64,000 nucleotides of DNA, from contig OY969783.1 of assembly GCA_963702995.1 (NCBI GenBank), positions 6,324,001-6,388,000 of the forward strand, read 5' to 3'. Position numbers and translations under genes: made by a program. Source of the DNA: MFD04580-c1 sp963702995. GTDB lineage: Bacteria > Planctomycetota > Phycisphaerae > Tepidisphaerales > Tepidisphaeraceae. Shown one piece after another: positions 38,090 to 50,200 of this stretch. A model generated the notes under the pieces. It was not told the DNA's origin and searched no databases. It saw only the letters and a list, made by a program, of their open reading frames with translations. The first letter of the stretch is position 1, and each line of letters opens with the position of its first letter.

Positions 38090-38911
38090 TCAACTCAACG
38101 CCCGATCGACGCTCCGCTGGCACACCGCGCAAAAGTGCGTCGAGCGGCCGCCCAGCACAATGCGGGAGATCAGCCCGCGGCATCGTCGGCACGGCTCCCC
38201 TTCCCGATCGTAGACGCGGTGAAGCTTCTGAAACGATCCGCTCCCGCCGTCGGCGTCGCGATAGTCGCGCAAGGTGCTGCCGCGATGTCGGAGCGCCCGG
38301 CGAAGGGTCGCCTTGATCGCGCGGTTCAATGCACGAACCTGCTCCGGCCCCAGGGCCGCCGCCGGTATCAACGGATGGATACCGGCGGCGAAGAGTGATT
38401 CATCAACGTAGATATTCCCCAGGCCGGCGATAACCGACTGATCGAGCAGGGCGGCCTTGATGGCGCGGCTGGTTCGGGACAAGGCCCGCGCGAGCTGCGC
38501 CGGCCGCAGGTCGAGCGGCTCTGGCCCCATCCCCTCATGGGGATCTGGCGCGGCGCCGAGCCACCAGACGCCGCCGAATCGCCGCGGGTCGCGGAACCGA
38601 AGGTTTCCGCCCCCGATCACCAACTCAAGATGCGTGTGGGATGGGGCGGGAAGGTCCTGCGCGGCAAACGTCAACCGGCCCGTCATCCCCAGATGCACAT
38701 AAAAGCGATTGCCGTCGTCCAATGAGAAGACGATCCGCTTCCCCCGCCGATCGACCGACCGAACGGTGCGGCCGGTGAGAAGCGCCTCCAGGTCGGTCCC
38801 CGGCGGAAAGAGGATGTCAGCCCGAAGCACTCTCACATGGACGATCGCCCGGCCGACGACCCGCGGCCGCAACGTGTTCACGACTGTCTGGACCTCTGGA
38901 AGCTCCGGCAT
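38090..38911 (-). CDS. mutM: Formamidopyrimidine-DNA glycosylase
   Basis: 273 residues from ATG 38911 (MPELPEVQTVVNTLRPRVVG). It removes 8-oxoguanine and FapyG from DNA and cuts the strand. Pro2 (the Schiff-base nucleophile) and Glu3 are present, RRGKRIV holds the catalytic Lys, DQSVIAGLGNIYVDESLFAA is the helix-two-turn-helix, and the C-terminal zinc finger is CRRC...CAVCQR. The longer frame upstream to 39163 is not supported because MPELPEVQT is the universal start. It is divergent from moxR, about 215 bp apart; the two genes look unrelated. Confidence 0.95.
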   Translation of the reverse strand: MPELPEVQTVVNTLRPRVVGRAIVHVRVLRADILFPPGTDLEALLTGRTVRSVDRRGKRIVFSLDDGNRFYVHLGMTGRLTFAAQDLPAPSHTHLELVIGGGNLRFRDPRRFGGVWWLGAAPDPHEGMGPEPLDLRPAQLARALSRTSRAIKAALLDQSVIAGLGNIYVDESLFAAGIHPLIPAAALGPEQVRALNRAIKATLRRALRHRGSTLRDYRDADGGSGSFQKLHRVYDREGEPCRRCRGLISRIVLGGRSTHFCAVCQRSVDRALS

Positions 38912-39125
38912 GCCGTTTGAGTTTAGCCGTTCAACCGTTCGCCGCATGCGTTGGCTGCCGAGAAAATAGGCAAATACCCGGTTGCAACTTTCGGGTGGCC
39001 CGCTGCTATAGTAGTGTAAGCCGCGTGCGTCGTTCCTGTTAGGAGTCCAAAGCGGTTCGACCAAGACTTTCACGTCGTTTGCCTCGCTTCGCAGCGGCGG
39101 GCCTTGCCCCAACGCAGGAGAATTC

Positions 39126-40223
<1,098 letters not shown>

Positions 40224-40241
40224 GACGGGTGAGGTGCGGCG

Positions 40242-40724
40242 TTGGCTACAATATTCGAGCGACAGGGGCTTCTGAAGCCATCGGCGATGGCGACTGTCGC
40301 GGAACGAAGATTCGATGACGCATCGACCCTTTGTGCGTCGGGCGACAACGCGAGGGCGAATGGGGCAGCGTACCTTCTGGGGTTCGTCGTTGAAATCCTC
40401 CTGAAGGCGCGTCTCGTAGAGAAGTTCCCGTCCATCGCGAGGAAACTGCCCCATCAACTTCATGAGCTAGATGACGCGGGCCGGGAAGTCTGGCAGCTTA
40501 TTTGGAGAAGGCACGACCTTGAAGGATTGCTGACGAACCTTCGGGAGTTGGAGGCGGGGATCGAGAAACAAGGCGCTCGTGATGGCGTCACTTATCTGCG
40601 GCATCTGAAAGACATCTGCACAAGTTGGACGATCTCGGCTCGCTACTCGTCGCGGTCAATGAGGCTGGGGGACGCAAAGCAGATGCTTGAGCGCGTTCGC
40701 TCCTTGAAGGAGTTGTTGAAATGA
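40242..40724 (+). CDS. HEPN-like domain protein, first gene of an inserted pair
   Basis: 160 residues starting at TTG 40242 (GAGG 7 bases before); an ATG lies at 40287. The helical stretch NGAAYLLGFVVEILLKARLV followed by IARKLPHQLHELDD matches the HEPN pattern, in which a conserved A/Y-helix is followed by H-x-L. An R-x6-H spacing (RKLPHQLH) is present, as in the RNase HEPN toxins, but it is at an unusual place and its meaning is uncertain. It overlaps the next gene by 4 bases (ATGA at 40721-40724), a sign of translational coupling. By eye the pair is less GC-rich than its neighbours, which suggests later arrival. Confidence 0.55.
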   Translation: MATIFERQGLLKPSAMATVAERRFDDASTLCASGDNARANGAAYLLGFVVEILLKARLVEKFPSIARKLPHQLHELDDAGREVWQLIWRRHDLEGLLTNLRELEAGIEKQGARDGVTYLRHLKDICTSWTISARYSSRSMRLGDAKQMLERVRSLKELLK

Positions 40725-40972
40725 CCCGCGAGTCTGCTGATCGTCTGGTAGCCGCGTTAAGGAACGCCTTTGACGCCGAGGTGGACGTCGAGGCGGTGAA
40801 CAGCGCCGGCAGATACCGATTTGGGATCGTGTCGCCGAAATTCGAAGGGATGCCTCACCTCGATAGACAAGACGCCGCGTGGGACGTCGTGGACGATACC
40901 CTCTCGCGAAGTGACGTCCTCGATGTCTCCATGATCCTGGCGTACGCGCCGAGCGACTTGGTCACGGACTGA
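40721..40972 (+). CDS. BolA/KH-like small protein, second gene of an inserted pair
   Basis: 83 residues: MTRESADRLVAALRNAFDAE, then RYRFGIVSPKFEGMPHLDRQ and DAAWDVVDDTLSRSDVLDVS. The pattern (helix, strand, SPKFEGMPHLDRQDAAW, helix, strand) looks like a BolA-type KH fold, where the middle stretch is S-x-x-F-E-G-x-x-x-x-x-R; the sequence lacks the usual BolA cysteine/histidine pair in the expected place except H at PHL. The ATG overlaps the stop of the HEPN-like gene. Ends 10 bases before the GTG start of the DUF58 gene, so it is probably read in the same transcript as moxR and the later genes. It may act as partner (antitoxin-like) to the HEPN protein; this is inference. Confidence 0.55.
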   Translation: MTRESADRLVAALRNAFDAEVDVEAVNSAGRYRFGIVSPKFEGMPHLDRQDAAWDVVDDTLSRSDVLDVSMILAYAPSDLVTD

Positions 40973-40982
40973 CGGAGGCCTT

Positions 40983-41906
40983 GTGTCCGAAGCGCTTACC
41001 GATTACCGGAAATACCTCGAGCCCGGGACGCTCGCCCGCATCCATTCGCTTGACCTTCGGGCCCGCCTGATCGTCGAAGGGTTGATGAACGGAATGCACC
41101 GCTCCCCGTACCAGGGGATCTCGGTCGAGTTCGCGCAGCACCGCCAGTACGTGCCGGGCGACGACATCCGCCACGTGGATTGGAAGGTCTTCGGCAAGAC
41201 CGACAAGATCTACCTTAAGCAATACCTGGAAGAGACCAACCTTCATCTGCTTTGCATCGTCGATGCCAGCGAATCGATGGGGTTCTCGTCGATCGGTTCG
41301 GGGAAAGAGACGTGGAGCAAGTACGATCACGCCACGGCGATCGCGGCCGCTCTGTCTTACCTGGCGATCCAGCAGCAGGATTCGGCCGGTCTGGCCATCT
41401 TCGACAGCGACCTGAAGCATTACATCAAGCCGAGCAACTCGCCGGGGCAATGGAAGATCATCACGCACGAGTTGTCAATCACGCCCAAACTCAAGAAGAC
41501 CAACACCGGCCGCATTTTGGATCAGCTCGCCGAGAAGCTGACGCATCGAAGCCTCATCGTCGTCCTCAGCGATTTCTTCGATGACTTCGACAGCATCAAA
41601 AAGGGCCTGCGCCACCTCCGTTTCAAAAAACACGAGGTGATGGCCTTCCAGATCCTCGACCCGCAGGAGATCGAGTTCCCGTTTGAAGAGACGACGCTCT
41701 TCAAAGGCTTGGAAGAGGCGGGCGAACTTCTGACCGAACCTCGGGCGCTGCGCGAAGGGTATCTGGAACAGCTTGCCCTTTTCACGGCGGACCTGCGTAA
41801 ACTGTGCCGCGGGATGCACGTTGATTTTACCCGGATGAGCAGCGGGGAGCCGCTCGACGTTTCGCTCAGCAACTTCCTGGCGAACCGGGCCGCCAGCATC
41901 AAGTAA
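40983..41906 (+). CDS. DUF58 domain protein (VWA-type)
   Basis: 307 residues starting at GTG 40983, preceded by GGAGG. The DUF58 core is EFAQHRQYVPGDDIRHVDWKVFGKTDKIY LKQYLEE around residues 48-84, and the VWA metal-binding start follows as CIVDASESMGFSS (the D-x-S-x-S motif). DUF58 proteins are coupled to MoxR ATPases in many bacteria and probably form or recruit to a membrane complex. Here the MoxR is two genes upstream, across the HEPN-like/BolA-like cassette. No signal peptide or membrane segment is seen. Confidence 0.93.
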   Translation: MSEALTDYRKYLEPGTLARIHSLDLRARLIVEGLMNGMHRSPYQGISVEFAQHRQYVPGDDIRHVDWKVFGKTDKIYLKQYLEETNLHLLCIVDASESMGFSSIGSGKETWSKYDHATAIAAALSYLAIQQQDSAGLAIFDSDLKHYIKPSNSPGQWKIITHELSITPKLKKTNTGRILDQLAEKLTHRSLIVVLSDFFDDFDSIKKGLRHLRFKKHEVMAFQILDPQEIEFPFEETTLFKGLEEAGELLTEPRALREGYLEQLALFTADLRKLCRGMHVDFTRMSSGEPLDVSLSNFLANRAASIK

Positions 41907-42011
41907 GGCGTCGGACGTTTGTCGGCGGCCGCTCGATTCAACCACGAACCGCCGGCCGAAATGACGAAGGCCCGGGCAGCCGGGCGACGGTAACGCGAGC
42001 GCGGCCCCAGT

Positions 42012-44371
42012 ATGCAGAATTGGATGCCACAGCAATCTCTTCCCCTGGCACTGGCCTTCCCCCCCGGGCTGACATTCTCGCCCGGGCTGACGTTCCCACT
42101 GGCCCTCACCTTCATGGTCTGGCCGTTCCTTTGGGGCGGGGTGGCGCTGACCAGCATCCCGATCCTCATCCACCTCCTGAACCGCCGGCGGTTCCGCGTC
42201 GTCTCCTGGGCGGCGATGGATTACCTGCTCAAAGCGATGCGGCGCAATCGCAAGCGCCTCAAGTTCGAGCAGTGGCTGCTGCTCGCCGTCCGATGCCTCG
42301 TCGTTTTCCTGATCGGCTTCGCCCTGGCGCGCCCGATCGCCGGGTGCTCGGGCAGCGCGCTGGCCTCGTTGGGCGGCCGGTCGGGCCTGAACGTCTTCAT
42401 CATCGATAACAGCTATTCCGCCGGGTATGAGTCGCCGCGCGTGAGTGGGGCTAAAACGCACCTGGAGCAGGAAAAGATCATCGCCCGCAAGTTGATCGAT
42501 CAGCTCAACGCCGGCGGCGAATCGGTCGCGATCATCACGGCGGCCCATCCAGCGATGAAGATCATGGCTCGGCCGGGGTACGACCTCATCGCCGCCAAGG
42601 CCGCCATCGACCGGATCGAGCAGTCATACCAATCGACTGACCTCGCCGGGGCGCTTTCCCTTGCGATCGAGACCGCCAAGGAGGAGCAGGGCGTGCCGGT
42701 CAAGTCCCTGAACATCCTGAGCGACGGCACTCGCAGCGCCTGGGATGGCCCGCAGGCCGAAGCCATCCGCCAGCGCGGCACGGAGTTGCCGAAGTACTTC
42801 AAGCCCGTCCGCCACTACAACATGACCGAGGGCCGGCAGCAGTGGAACCGCGCCATCCTGGACGTCGGCCCGACGAGCAACCTCGTCACCACCAAGTTCG
42901 CGACCGACCTTTCGACCACCGCCCGCGGCTACGGCGCGGGGCCGACTTGCCGCTCTCCTGGTCGCTCGACGGTTCACCGCTCGACAAGCCGCGGGCGACG
43001 CGGCTCGACCCCAGCAGCGAGCCGATCGTCCTGCCGATCCCCGTCAACAGCTTCAAAGCCGGCGGCCCACACGTCCTCATCGCGACGCTCGGCGACAGCC
43101 AGGGCGGCGCATCCGGCGGCGGCGACCCGCTCCGCGCGGACAACAAACGATACCGCGTCGTCGATGTCGTCTCGGAGCTGAAGGTGCTGATCGTCGAAGG
43201 GACGCGCGGCAAAGACCCGATGGAAAGTTCGGGGCTCTATTTTCAGGTCGCGCTCGCCGGGTCTTCATCGCGATACGTGTCGGCGGACCTCATCAGCGAC
43301 CTGAACCTCGACGACAAGCTGCTGAGCGACTATCGCGCTGTCGCCCTCTGCGGCGTCGGGCAGGTGTCGGAGCGCGAAGCCGATGCGTTGCAGAAGTTCG
43401 TCAACGCCGGCGGCACGCTTCTGATCTTCATGGGCGAGCCGGTCCTGAAGGACAAGTACAACTCGATCCTGCTCCCCCGCAAGCTCATGCCGGGCGCCCT
43501 GATCAAACGCGTGGACAGCGGCGACAAGGGGTCGGGCTACAACTTCGATTTCAAACCGACGTCCATCCCGCACCCATTCCTGAACGAATTCAAGAACAAG
43601 GAGAACACCGGCCTGGAGAACACCAAGGTGTTCACCTATTGGCAGGCCGACGTCTCGGGCAACCCCTCGGTCGAGCGGGTGCTGAACTATCTCCCCGTGC
43701 CCGACGCCGCCGGCAAGCTCCCCGCCGGCCCGCCGGACCCGGCCATCACCCATCACACCCTCGGCAACGGCCACGTGATGTTCGTCTCGACCACCGCCAA
43801 CCCCCAGTGGACGAACTTCCAGGCCCACATGGCCTACCTGGAACTGATGAACGAAATGCTTCAGGGCGGCGTGCGGACGGGCGACTACTGGATGAACCTC
43901 ACGGTCGGCCAGCCGCTGGAGATCCCGCCGGAGGTTAAGAGCACCAAGGCGCCGGAGTTGAAGGACGATGCGAACGTGTCGATCGTGATCGACCCAATCA
44001 CCGACAAGGACCCCATCACCGGCCGCGAGAAAGCGACGATCTACCGGAGCCGCCCGATCACCAAGCCCGGCCTCTACTCGCTCGACCTGGGGAGCGGGAC
44101 AGTGCCCATCGCCGTGAACGTCCCGGCCGAAGAGGCGGACGTGAGAACCATCGGCAACGACGAAGTTCATAAGGCACTCGGCGACATTGACATGGCGCTG
44201 GAAGGGGACGATATCCCGTCCGACGTGGCGGCCGATCGCGAAGGAAGCGACTGGGCTGGCCCGGCCCTGATCGCGCTGTTCATCCTCGTCGGCGTGGAAT
44301 GTTTCCTGGCGATGCGATTCGGCCACTACCGGCGCGTCATCGGCGGCCCGGCAACGGCGAGCGGCGCATGA
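42012..44371 (+). CDS. BatA/VWA-type membrane protein, one frameshift
   Basis: About 785 residues. The N-terminus (from ATG 42012) has a hydrophobic start, then WGGVALTSIPILIHLLNRRR and VVSWAAMDYLLKAMRRNRKRLKFEQW, the BatA N-terminal domain; LLLAVRCLVVFLIGFALARP is a membrane segment and LNVFIIDNSYSAGYE a degenerate VWA start (D-N-S-x-S type). A second half (LKVLIVEGTRGKDP, ADALQKFVNAGGTLLIFMGEP) has the glutamine-amidotransferase-like fold, ending in a membrane segment near the C-terminus (LIALFILVGVECFLA). The frames join near 42940: one G lost from GGGG gives YGAGADLPLSWSLDG. Second BatA-like unit of the moxR cluster. Confidence 0.78.
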
Positions 44372-44585
44372 GTTAAGGGAGCGCCGGTCCCGTTGCCGCA
44401 CGGCCCGAACCGGGCTCGCAAAAGATGATCCGACGCGCCCGCGGCGAGTGTGCGCCGCCGCCGTCATGGAAGAGAGCCGCCCGCGATGGCCACTATGGTG
44501 CGGGCGGGCAGGAAGCCGCGGCCGATGCCAAGCGGCCGCCGTTGTGTGCTGTGTAGCAGGAAGCTCGGAAGCGGAAAGCGTCATC

Positions 44586-47158
44586 ATGCGAGGATTGCTG
44601 GAACTCTTGTTCGGCGTGAAGCGCGACGCGGCCCCCGGCGTCGAGCGGTTCATCGAGTACAACCCGCCCCATTGGATGCAGGGGCACGCCCCCCTCTACA
44701 ACTTCCTTTTCGTCGTAGCCGCCGTCGCCCTGGTCGTGCTGGTGTATCGCCGGGACGGCAGGCGCGTCGGGCCGCGGATCGGGCTGGGCGTGCTCCGGGC
44801 GCTGCTCTTGTTCTGGGTCATTTACCTGATCAACCGGCCGATCCTGAAAGAAGTGTCGTCCCACACTGAGCCGTCGGTCCTGGCGATCCTGATCGACGAT
44901 TCGATCAGCATGATGATCCCGGACGTCAATCCGGACGGCTCGCCGTCAGCGCGGCCGAAGGCCGCCTCGACGCCGATCGTCGCGCCCGATGCGCCGGGCC
45001 AAGGCCCGTCCACTCAGTCGTTCGCCGCCCGCCCGGCCACCCGGCTTGAAGCGGCCGTGAACCTTCTCACCGGCGAAGACCAGCTTCTGCTCCGCCGACT
45101 GGCCAAGACGCACACGCTCAAGTTCTATCGGTTTGACAAGGACGCAGTCGCGGTCGGGGCGTCCGCCGGAATGACCCCCGACGACAAAGCCCGCGCCGCA
45201 ACCCAGCCCTCCTCCGGCAATGCCGCGTCCGACGCGGTCGCGCAGCTCCCGCGGATCGACCCAAAGCTGGTCGAGTCGCTTCGCAAGCTGACGCCTGAGG
45301 GCAAGAGCACCCAGGTGGTTTCGTCGATCCTGACGGTTCTGGACGACCTCCAGGGCCAGCGGCTGGCCGGCGTCGTGCTCATCACCGACGCGCGGGAGAC
45401 TCCGACGGCCGCCCAACAGGGGTTGTTTGAGCGGTTCAAGAAGTACGCCGTCAAGGTTTACCCCGTTCCGGTGGGGTCGGACAAAGCGCCGTTGAATATC
45501 GAGATGGTGTCGCTGGGCGTGCAGGACAGCGCGTTCAAAGACGATCTGGTAAGCGTCAAGGTGCAGGTTCGGGCAACTGGGTACGACGCAGGCAAGGCGG
45601 TTCACGTCCGGCTCCGCAACAAGCGGACGGGGGAGCCGCTCCGCGGCGTGGACGGGTCGCCGGTCGAAAAGACCATGACGATCGATGACGACCGCCCTGT
45701 TGAGGAGGAGCTGATCTTCAAGCCGCGCGACCTGGGGCTTTTGGACGTCGAAGCCGTCGCCGATCCCGAGCCCGGCGAGCTGGATGACCGCGACAACTCG
45801 CGCAGGCGCAGGTCGCCGTGCTGGATGCCAAGATCAATGTGCTTTACGTCGATGGCTACCCGCGCTGGGAGTACCGGTACATCAAGAACGAGATGATCCG
45901 GGACAAGACCGTGAATATCTCCTGCCTGCTCACCAGCGCCGACCCGACGTTCGCCCAGGAAGGGGACCCGCCGGACGAGAAATCGGGGTTCCCGGGGCCG
46001 ATCACACGCTTCCCGGAAAAGATAGAAGAGCTGATGGCCTATGACGTCGTCTTGTTCGGCGATGTTGACCCGCGGCAGTTCACCGACGCCCAGCTTCAGA
46101 TGATCGCGGAGTTCGTGGATAAGAAGGGGGGCGGCTTCGGCATGATCGCCGGCCCGCGCTACAGCCCCGTCTCTTACCGCAACTCCGCGCTCGAGGCCGT
46201 GCTGCCGGTCAACATCGCCAACGTGCTTCCGGAAGATTCCAGCGCCGACTATCGCGAAGGGTTCCGGCCGGTCATCACCGACGAGGGCCGCCGCGGCGAA
46301 GCTTCGACGATCTTCCGATTTTTCGCCGACAAGGCCGTCAACGAGAAGTACCTTCGGGACGATCTGCAGCCGATCTTCTGGTTCTGCCAGGGGATCAGCC
46401 CCAAGCCGACGGGCCTGGTCTATGCCGAGCATCCGTTCGCCAGCGACCCTAATACCGGCCGAAAGGCGCCGATCCTGGTTCTGGGGCGGTTCGGGGCCGG
46501 GCGGACGCTCTTCAGCGCGATCGATGACTCGTGGCGCTGGCGCTATTACACGGGCGAAAGCGTCTTCGATACCTACTGGGTTCAGCAGCTCCGCTATCTC
46601 GCCCGCAGTAAGAAGCTGGGGCAACGGCGGCTTCGGTTCAACGCTGACAAAGCCACGTACGAGCAGGGGCAGCAGGTCCGGCTGGAGCTAAAGGTGATCG
46701 ACCCGATGCTCCTCCCCCAGTTGCCGCCGCAGATGAGGGTTGACATCGTCGATGAAAAGGGAGTCACCGTCCGCCAGGAAACGCTCCAGCGACAGGAGTC
46801 GCCGAGCGACTTATACGCCGTCACCTTCCCCGGGGACGTGCTCGGCAAGTTCACCGTAAAGCTGCCCGACGCCGTGACCAACTCGACGAACATGGATGTG
46901 CCGATCGAGGTCATCTACCCGCGGCTGGAGCTGAGCAAGCCGCAGGTGGACGAACTGATGCTTCGTCGCCTGGCCCCGCCGGAGCAGATCGTCCCGCTCG
47001 CCGAGGCCCGCAAGCTGCCCGACCTGATTAAGAGCGCCGCCCGGACCGTCCCGGTCCCCAACACCGAGCCGCTTTGGAACCGTTGGCAGGCGCTGGCGAT
47101 TTTTATGCTACTTCTCACCAGCGAATGGGTGTTACGTAAGGCCTACGGAATGATTTAG
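44586..47158 (+). CDS. VWA/amidotransferase-like membrane protein, one frameshift
   Basis: About 855 residues from ATG 44586 (MRGLLELLFGVKRDAAPGVERF). Two membrane segments near the N-terminus (FLFVVAAVALVVLVY, LLFWVIYLINRP), then SVLAILIDDSISMMIPD, a VWA D-D-S-x-S start. After a second part (VAVLDAKINVLYVDGYPRWE, then FGDVDPRQFTDAQLQ) of glutamine-amidotransferase-like type, a C-terminal membrane segment (LAIFMLLLTSEWVLRKAYGM) closes it. The frame breaks near 45810; adding one G in AACTCGCGCAGG gives NSAQAQVAVLDAK. It shares architecture with the BatA-type protein before it, and the pair probably assemble with the DUF4175 protein. Confidence 0.75.
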
Positions 47159-47255
47159 CGAGAGTGCGGACGTCGCGCCCCGTCACATGCGACGCCTCGC
47201 CCGCCCCGCAAAGCCCGCAACTGACCGGTTTGAACCTTCATCTGCCGAGGTTGAC

Positions 47256-50200
47256 ATGCCTCCGACCCTTCTGATCGAATCTCTCCAGGACCTGCGGCGC
47301 CGCGTTAAGCTGTTCGGCGTCCTGTACGGCGTCGGCATTGTCATCGCCTGCGCGGTGGCCCTGGTGCTGGCGGCCGTCCTGATCGACTGGTCCCTGGCGC
47401 TGCCCACCGCGCCGCGACTGATCGTCAACTTCGCCGGTCTTGGGGCGTTCTTCTACGCCTTTTATCGCTGGATCCTCCGCCCGGCGATGCGGCGGCTCTC
47501 CTTGAGCGACCTCGCCGGCCGCCTCGAAGAGCGTTACCCCGAGTTCAACGATTCCCTCCGGAGCACGGTTGACTTCCTCGGCAAGGAGGTCCCCGGGTCG
47601 TACGCGATGCAGGAGCGGACGATGGCCTCCGCCACCGAACGCGCCAAGCGGGTGGACATCGCCCATGCCGTTGAGCTTAAGCCGGTCTGGTACTCGATGG
47701 GCTCCGGCGTCGGCGCGGTGGTGCTGATGGTGGCGCTGGTTGTCGTCGCCAGCCGCGAATTCCCGGACTTTCTCCGTATCGCCACCAACCACCTCCTGGG
47801 CGGCCGCCAGCCCTGGCCGAAGGAAGTGGAGATGGACCTCCTGAGCGACGTCCCCGCCCGCGTCGCCGTGGGGCAGCGGGTCGATCTCAAGATTCACATC
47901 ACCAAGGGGACGGTCCACCAGGCGATCGTTCGCTATCGGTACGACAACGGCCCGTGGCAGCAGGAAGTGATGGACGCCGAGGCGGGCGGGAACTTCACCG
48001 CGGCCGTGGACGCCCGCCTCGAAGGCCAGCGCGACAACGGCCGCCTTCAGATCAAGGTTGAAGCCGGCGACGCCGAAACCGACCTGCGGCCGGTTTCCGT
48101 CGTCCCCCGGCTGGACATCAAGGGCATCGAAGCCCGCGTGACGCCTCCCGCCTACGCCGGGCTGCCGGCCGTCCCGGTAAACATCGCCGAGCGGCCGGTC
48201 GTGACCGCCATCGGCTCCGACATCGAGCTGCGGCTTTCGTTCAACAAGGCGCTTGATGTGGGCAAAGGCATCCGCATCGAGCCGGCCGACCGAGCACACG
48301 CGATGCCGGCCGCCAACTGGACATTCCCCTCCGAAGGGTCCGCTGTGGCCCGATTCACCACGTTCGACCCGCGCACGTTCCGGCCGAACGACCCGTTCAA
48401 GTTCACCGTTCGGGCGACTGATATCGACGGGTTCGAGAACATCGGCTCGCAGGAATACGCGATCATCGTCCATGAGGACGGGCTGCCGACGGTCCAGATC
48501 GAAGAGCCCCGCCACAGCGAAGATCGCACCCCCGACGCCACGATCCCGATGAAGGTCGTCGCCGAGGACGATTACGGCATCGATCTGGCCCAGCTCGTCA
48601 TCAACCGCACGAGCGGCCGCGTGGGCGCCGCCCCGACCACCGAGCCCAGCGCCGCCGCCCCGACCACCGCTCCGGCGGCCGCTTCGGGCCGCGGGGTCGA
48701 TCACTGGGTGATCGACCTTCACCGCCGCGACTTCAGCGCTGACGCGGCGGGCCCGGGGATCAACGCCCTGAACGCCTCGTGGACGCAAGCCGACAGCTCG
48801 ACCGAGCGCAAACGCTTTCGGCTGGAGTACCCGTGGGACCTCTCCAAGCTCGAGGGCGGGAACCTCAAGCCGGGGGACGTGCTCGAGTTCTTCGTGCAGG
48901 TGCGCGACAACTACAACATCAATGGCACGCTCCACCCGATGGTCCAGAGCGCGAAGCTCAAGATCAACATTATCAGCCACGATCAGTGGGACGCGCATGT
49001 CGAAACCGCGCTGGCGGCGATGAAGCAGGAGATCGGGCAGATCAAGAAGTCCCAGGACGTGAATCACCAGGAGACGCAGACCCAGGCCAAGGAGACGGGC
49101 GACAAGCAGAAGGTGGACGACGCTCAGAAGGCGACGATCGGCCGCCTCGCGACCCAGCAAGCGAACGCCGCCGCCCAGGTCAAGCAGATCGCCCAGAAAA
49201 TGGACGAGCTGATTCAGAAGATGAACGAAAACAAGTCCCCCGAGAAGGGGATGAAGGAGACCGCCAAAGACGTCGGCAAGCAACTGGAGCAGACCAGTGA
49301 AGGGGCGATGAAGCAGGCCACCAGCGACCTGACCGAAGCGAAGGACGCGCCCGCCGACCCCAAGGCCTCCGCCCCCCAGCGGAAGCAGGACGCCCAGAAG
49401 GCGGCCGAGTCGCTCGACAAGGCCGCCGGGAAGCAGCAGCAGGCGTCGGACGAGCTCCAGAAGGCGATGGACAAGCTCAATGACTTCGGAGGGCTCGCCC
49501 CCGCCATTCAGAAGATCAAGGACCTCGCCGACCGGCAAAAGAAGCTTGATACCGACTACAAGAAAGACCTCAAGACCGCCCTCGGCAAACAGCCCGACGC
49601 CCTGACGCCAAATGAGAAACAGGCGCTGAAGGACCTGAAAGAAAAGCAGGACGCGTTGGCGAAGGACACCGAAAAGGCGCTGGACAACATGGAGCAAAAG
49701 GCCGAGAAGATGGCCAAGTCCGACCCGGCCGCCTCCAAAGCCATGAAGGACGCCGCCCAGACCGGCAAGCAGCAGGGCATCCCGCCCAAGCAGCAGCAGG
49801 CGTCGGAATCGATGCAGCAGAACCAGCAGGCCAACGCCCAGCAGCAGCAGAAGCAGGTCGAACTGGGCCTGGAGATGGTCCTTCAGAAGCTCACCGAGGC
49901 CGAACGCCGCAAGCTCGAAGAGCTTCGGTCGGAGCTTGCGGAGCTCCAGAAGCTCATCGACGAGATCGCCGCCCGGCAGGCGACCCACAACCTCGACAAC
50001 CTCGCCTTGCAAGACCCGTCCGGGAAGAAGCTGTCAGACCTGTCGCAGGATGATCGGGAGGCGTTGTTCTCCCTCGCCGGCCGCGACGCGGCCGACGCCA
50101 ACGCGCCCAAGGCCGACCTGGGTGTCATGACGCCCTCCCAGGAGCAGACCGAACGGAACTGCCGCGATCTGGCCAAGCGCACCGAAGCGCTTCCCGACCC

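Noticed and set aside
47238..50012. 924-residue minus-strand frame with Leu/Gly-rich sequence
   Set aside because: It is antisense to the DUF4175 gene; the coiled-coil, Gln/Lys-rich coding on the plus strand produces a long false open frame on the other strand.
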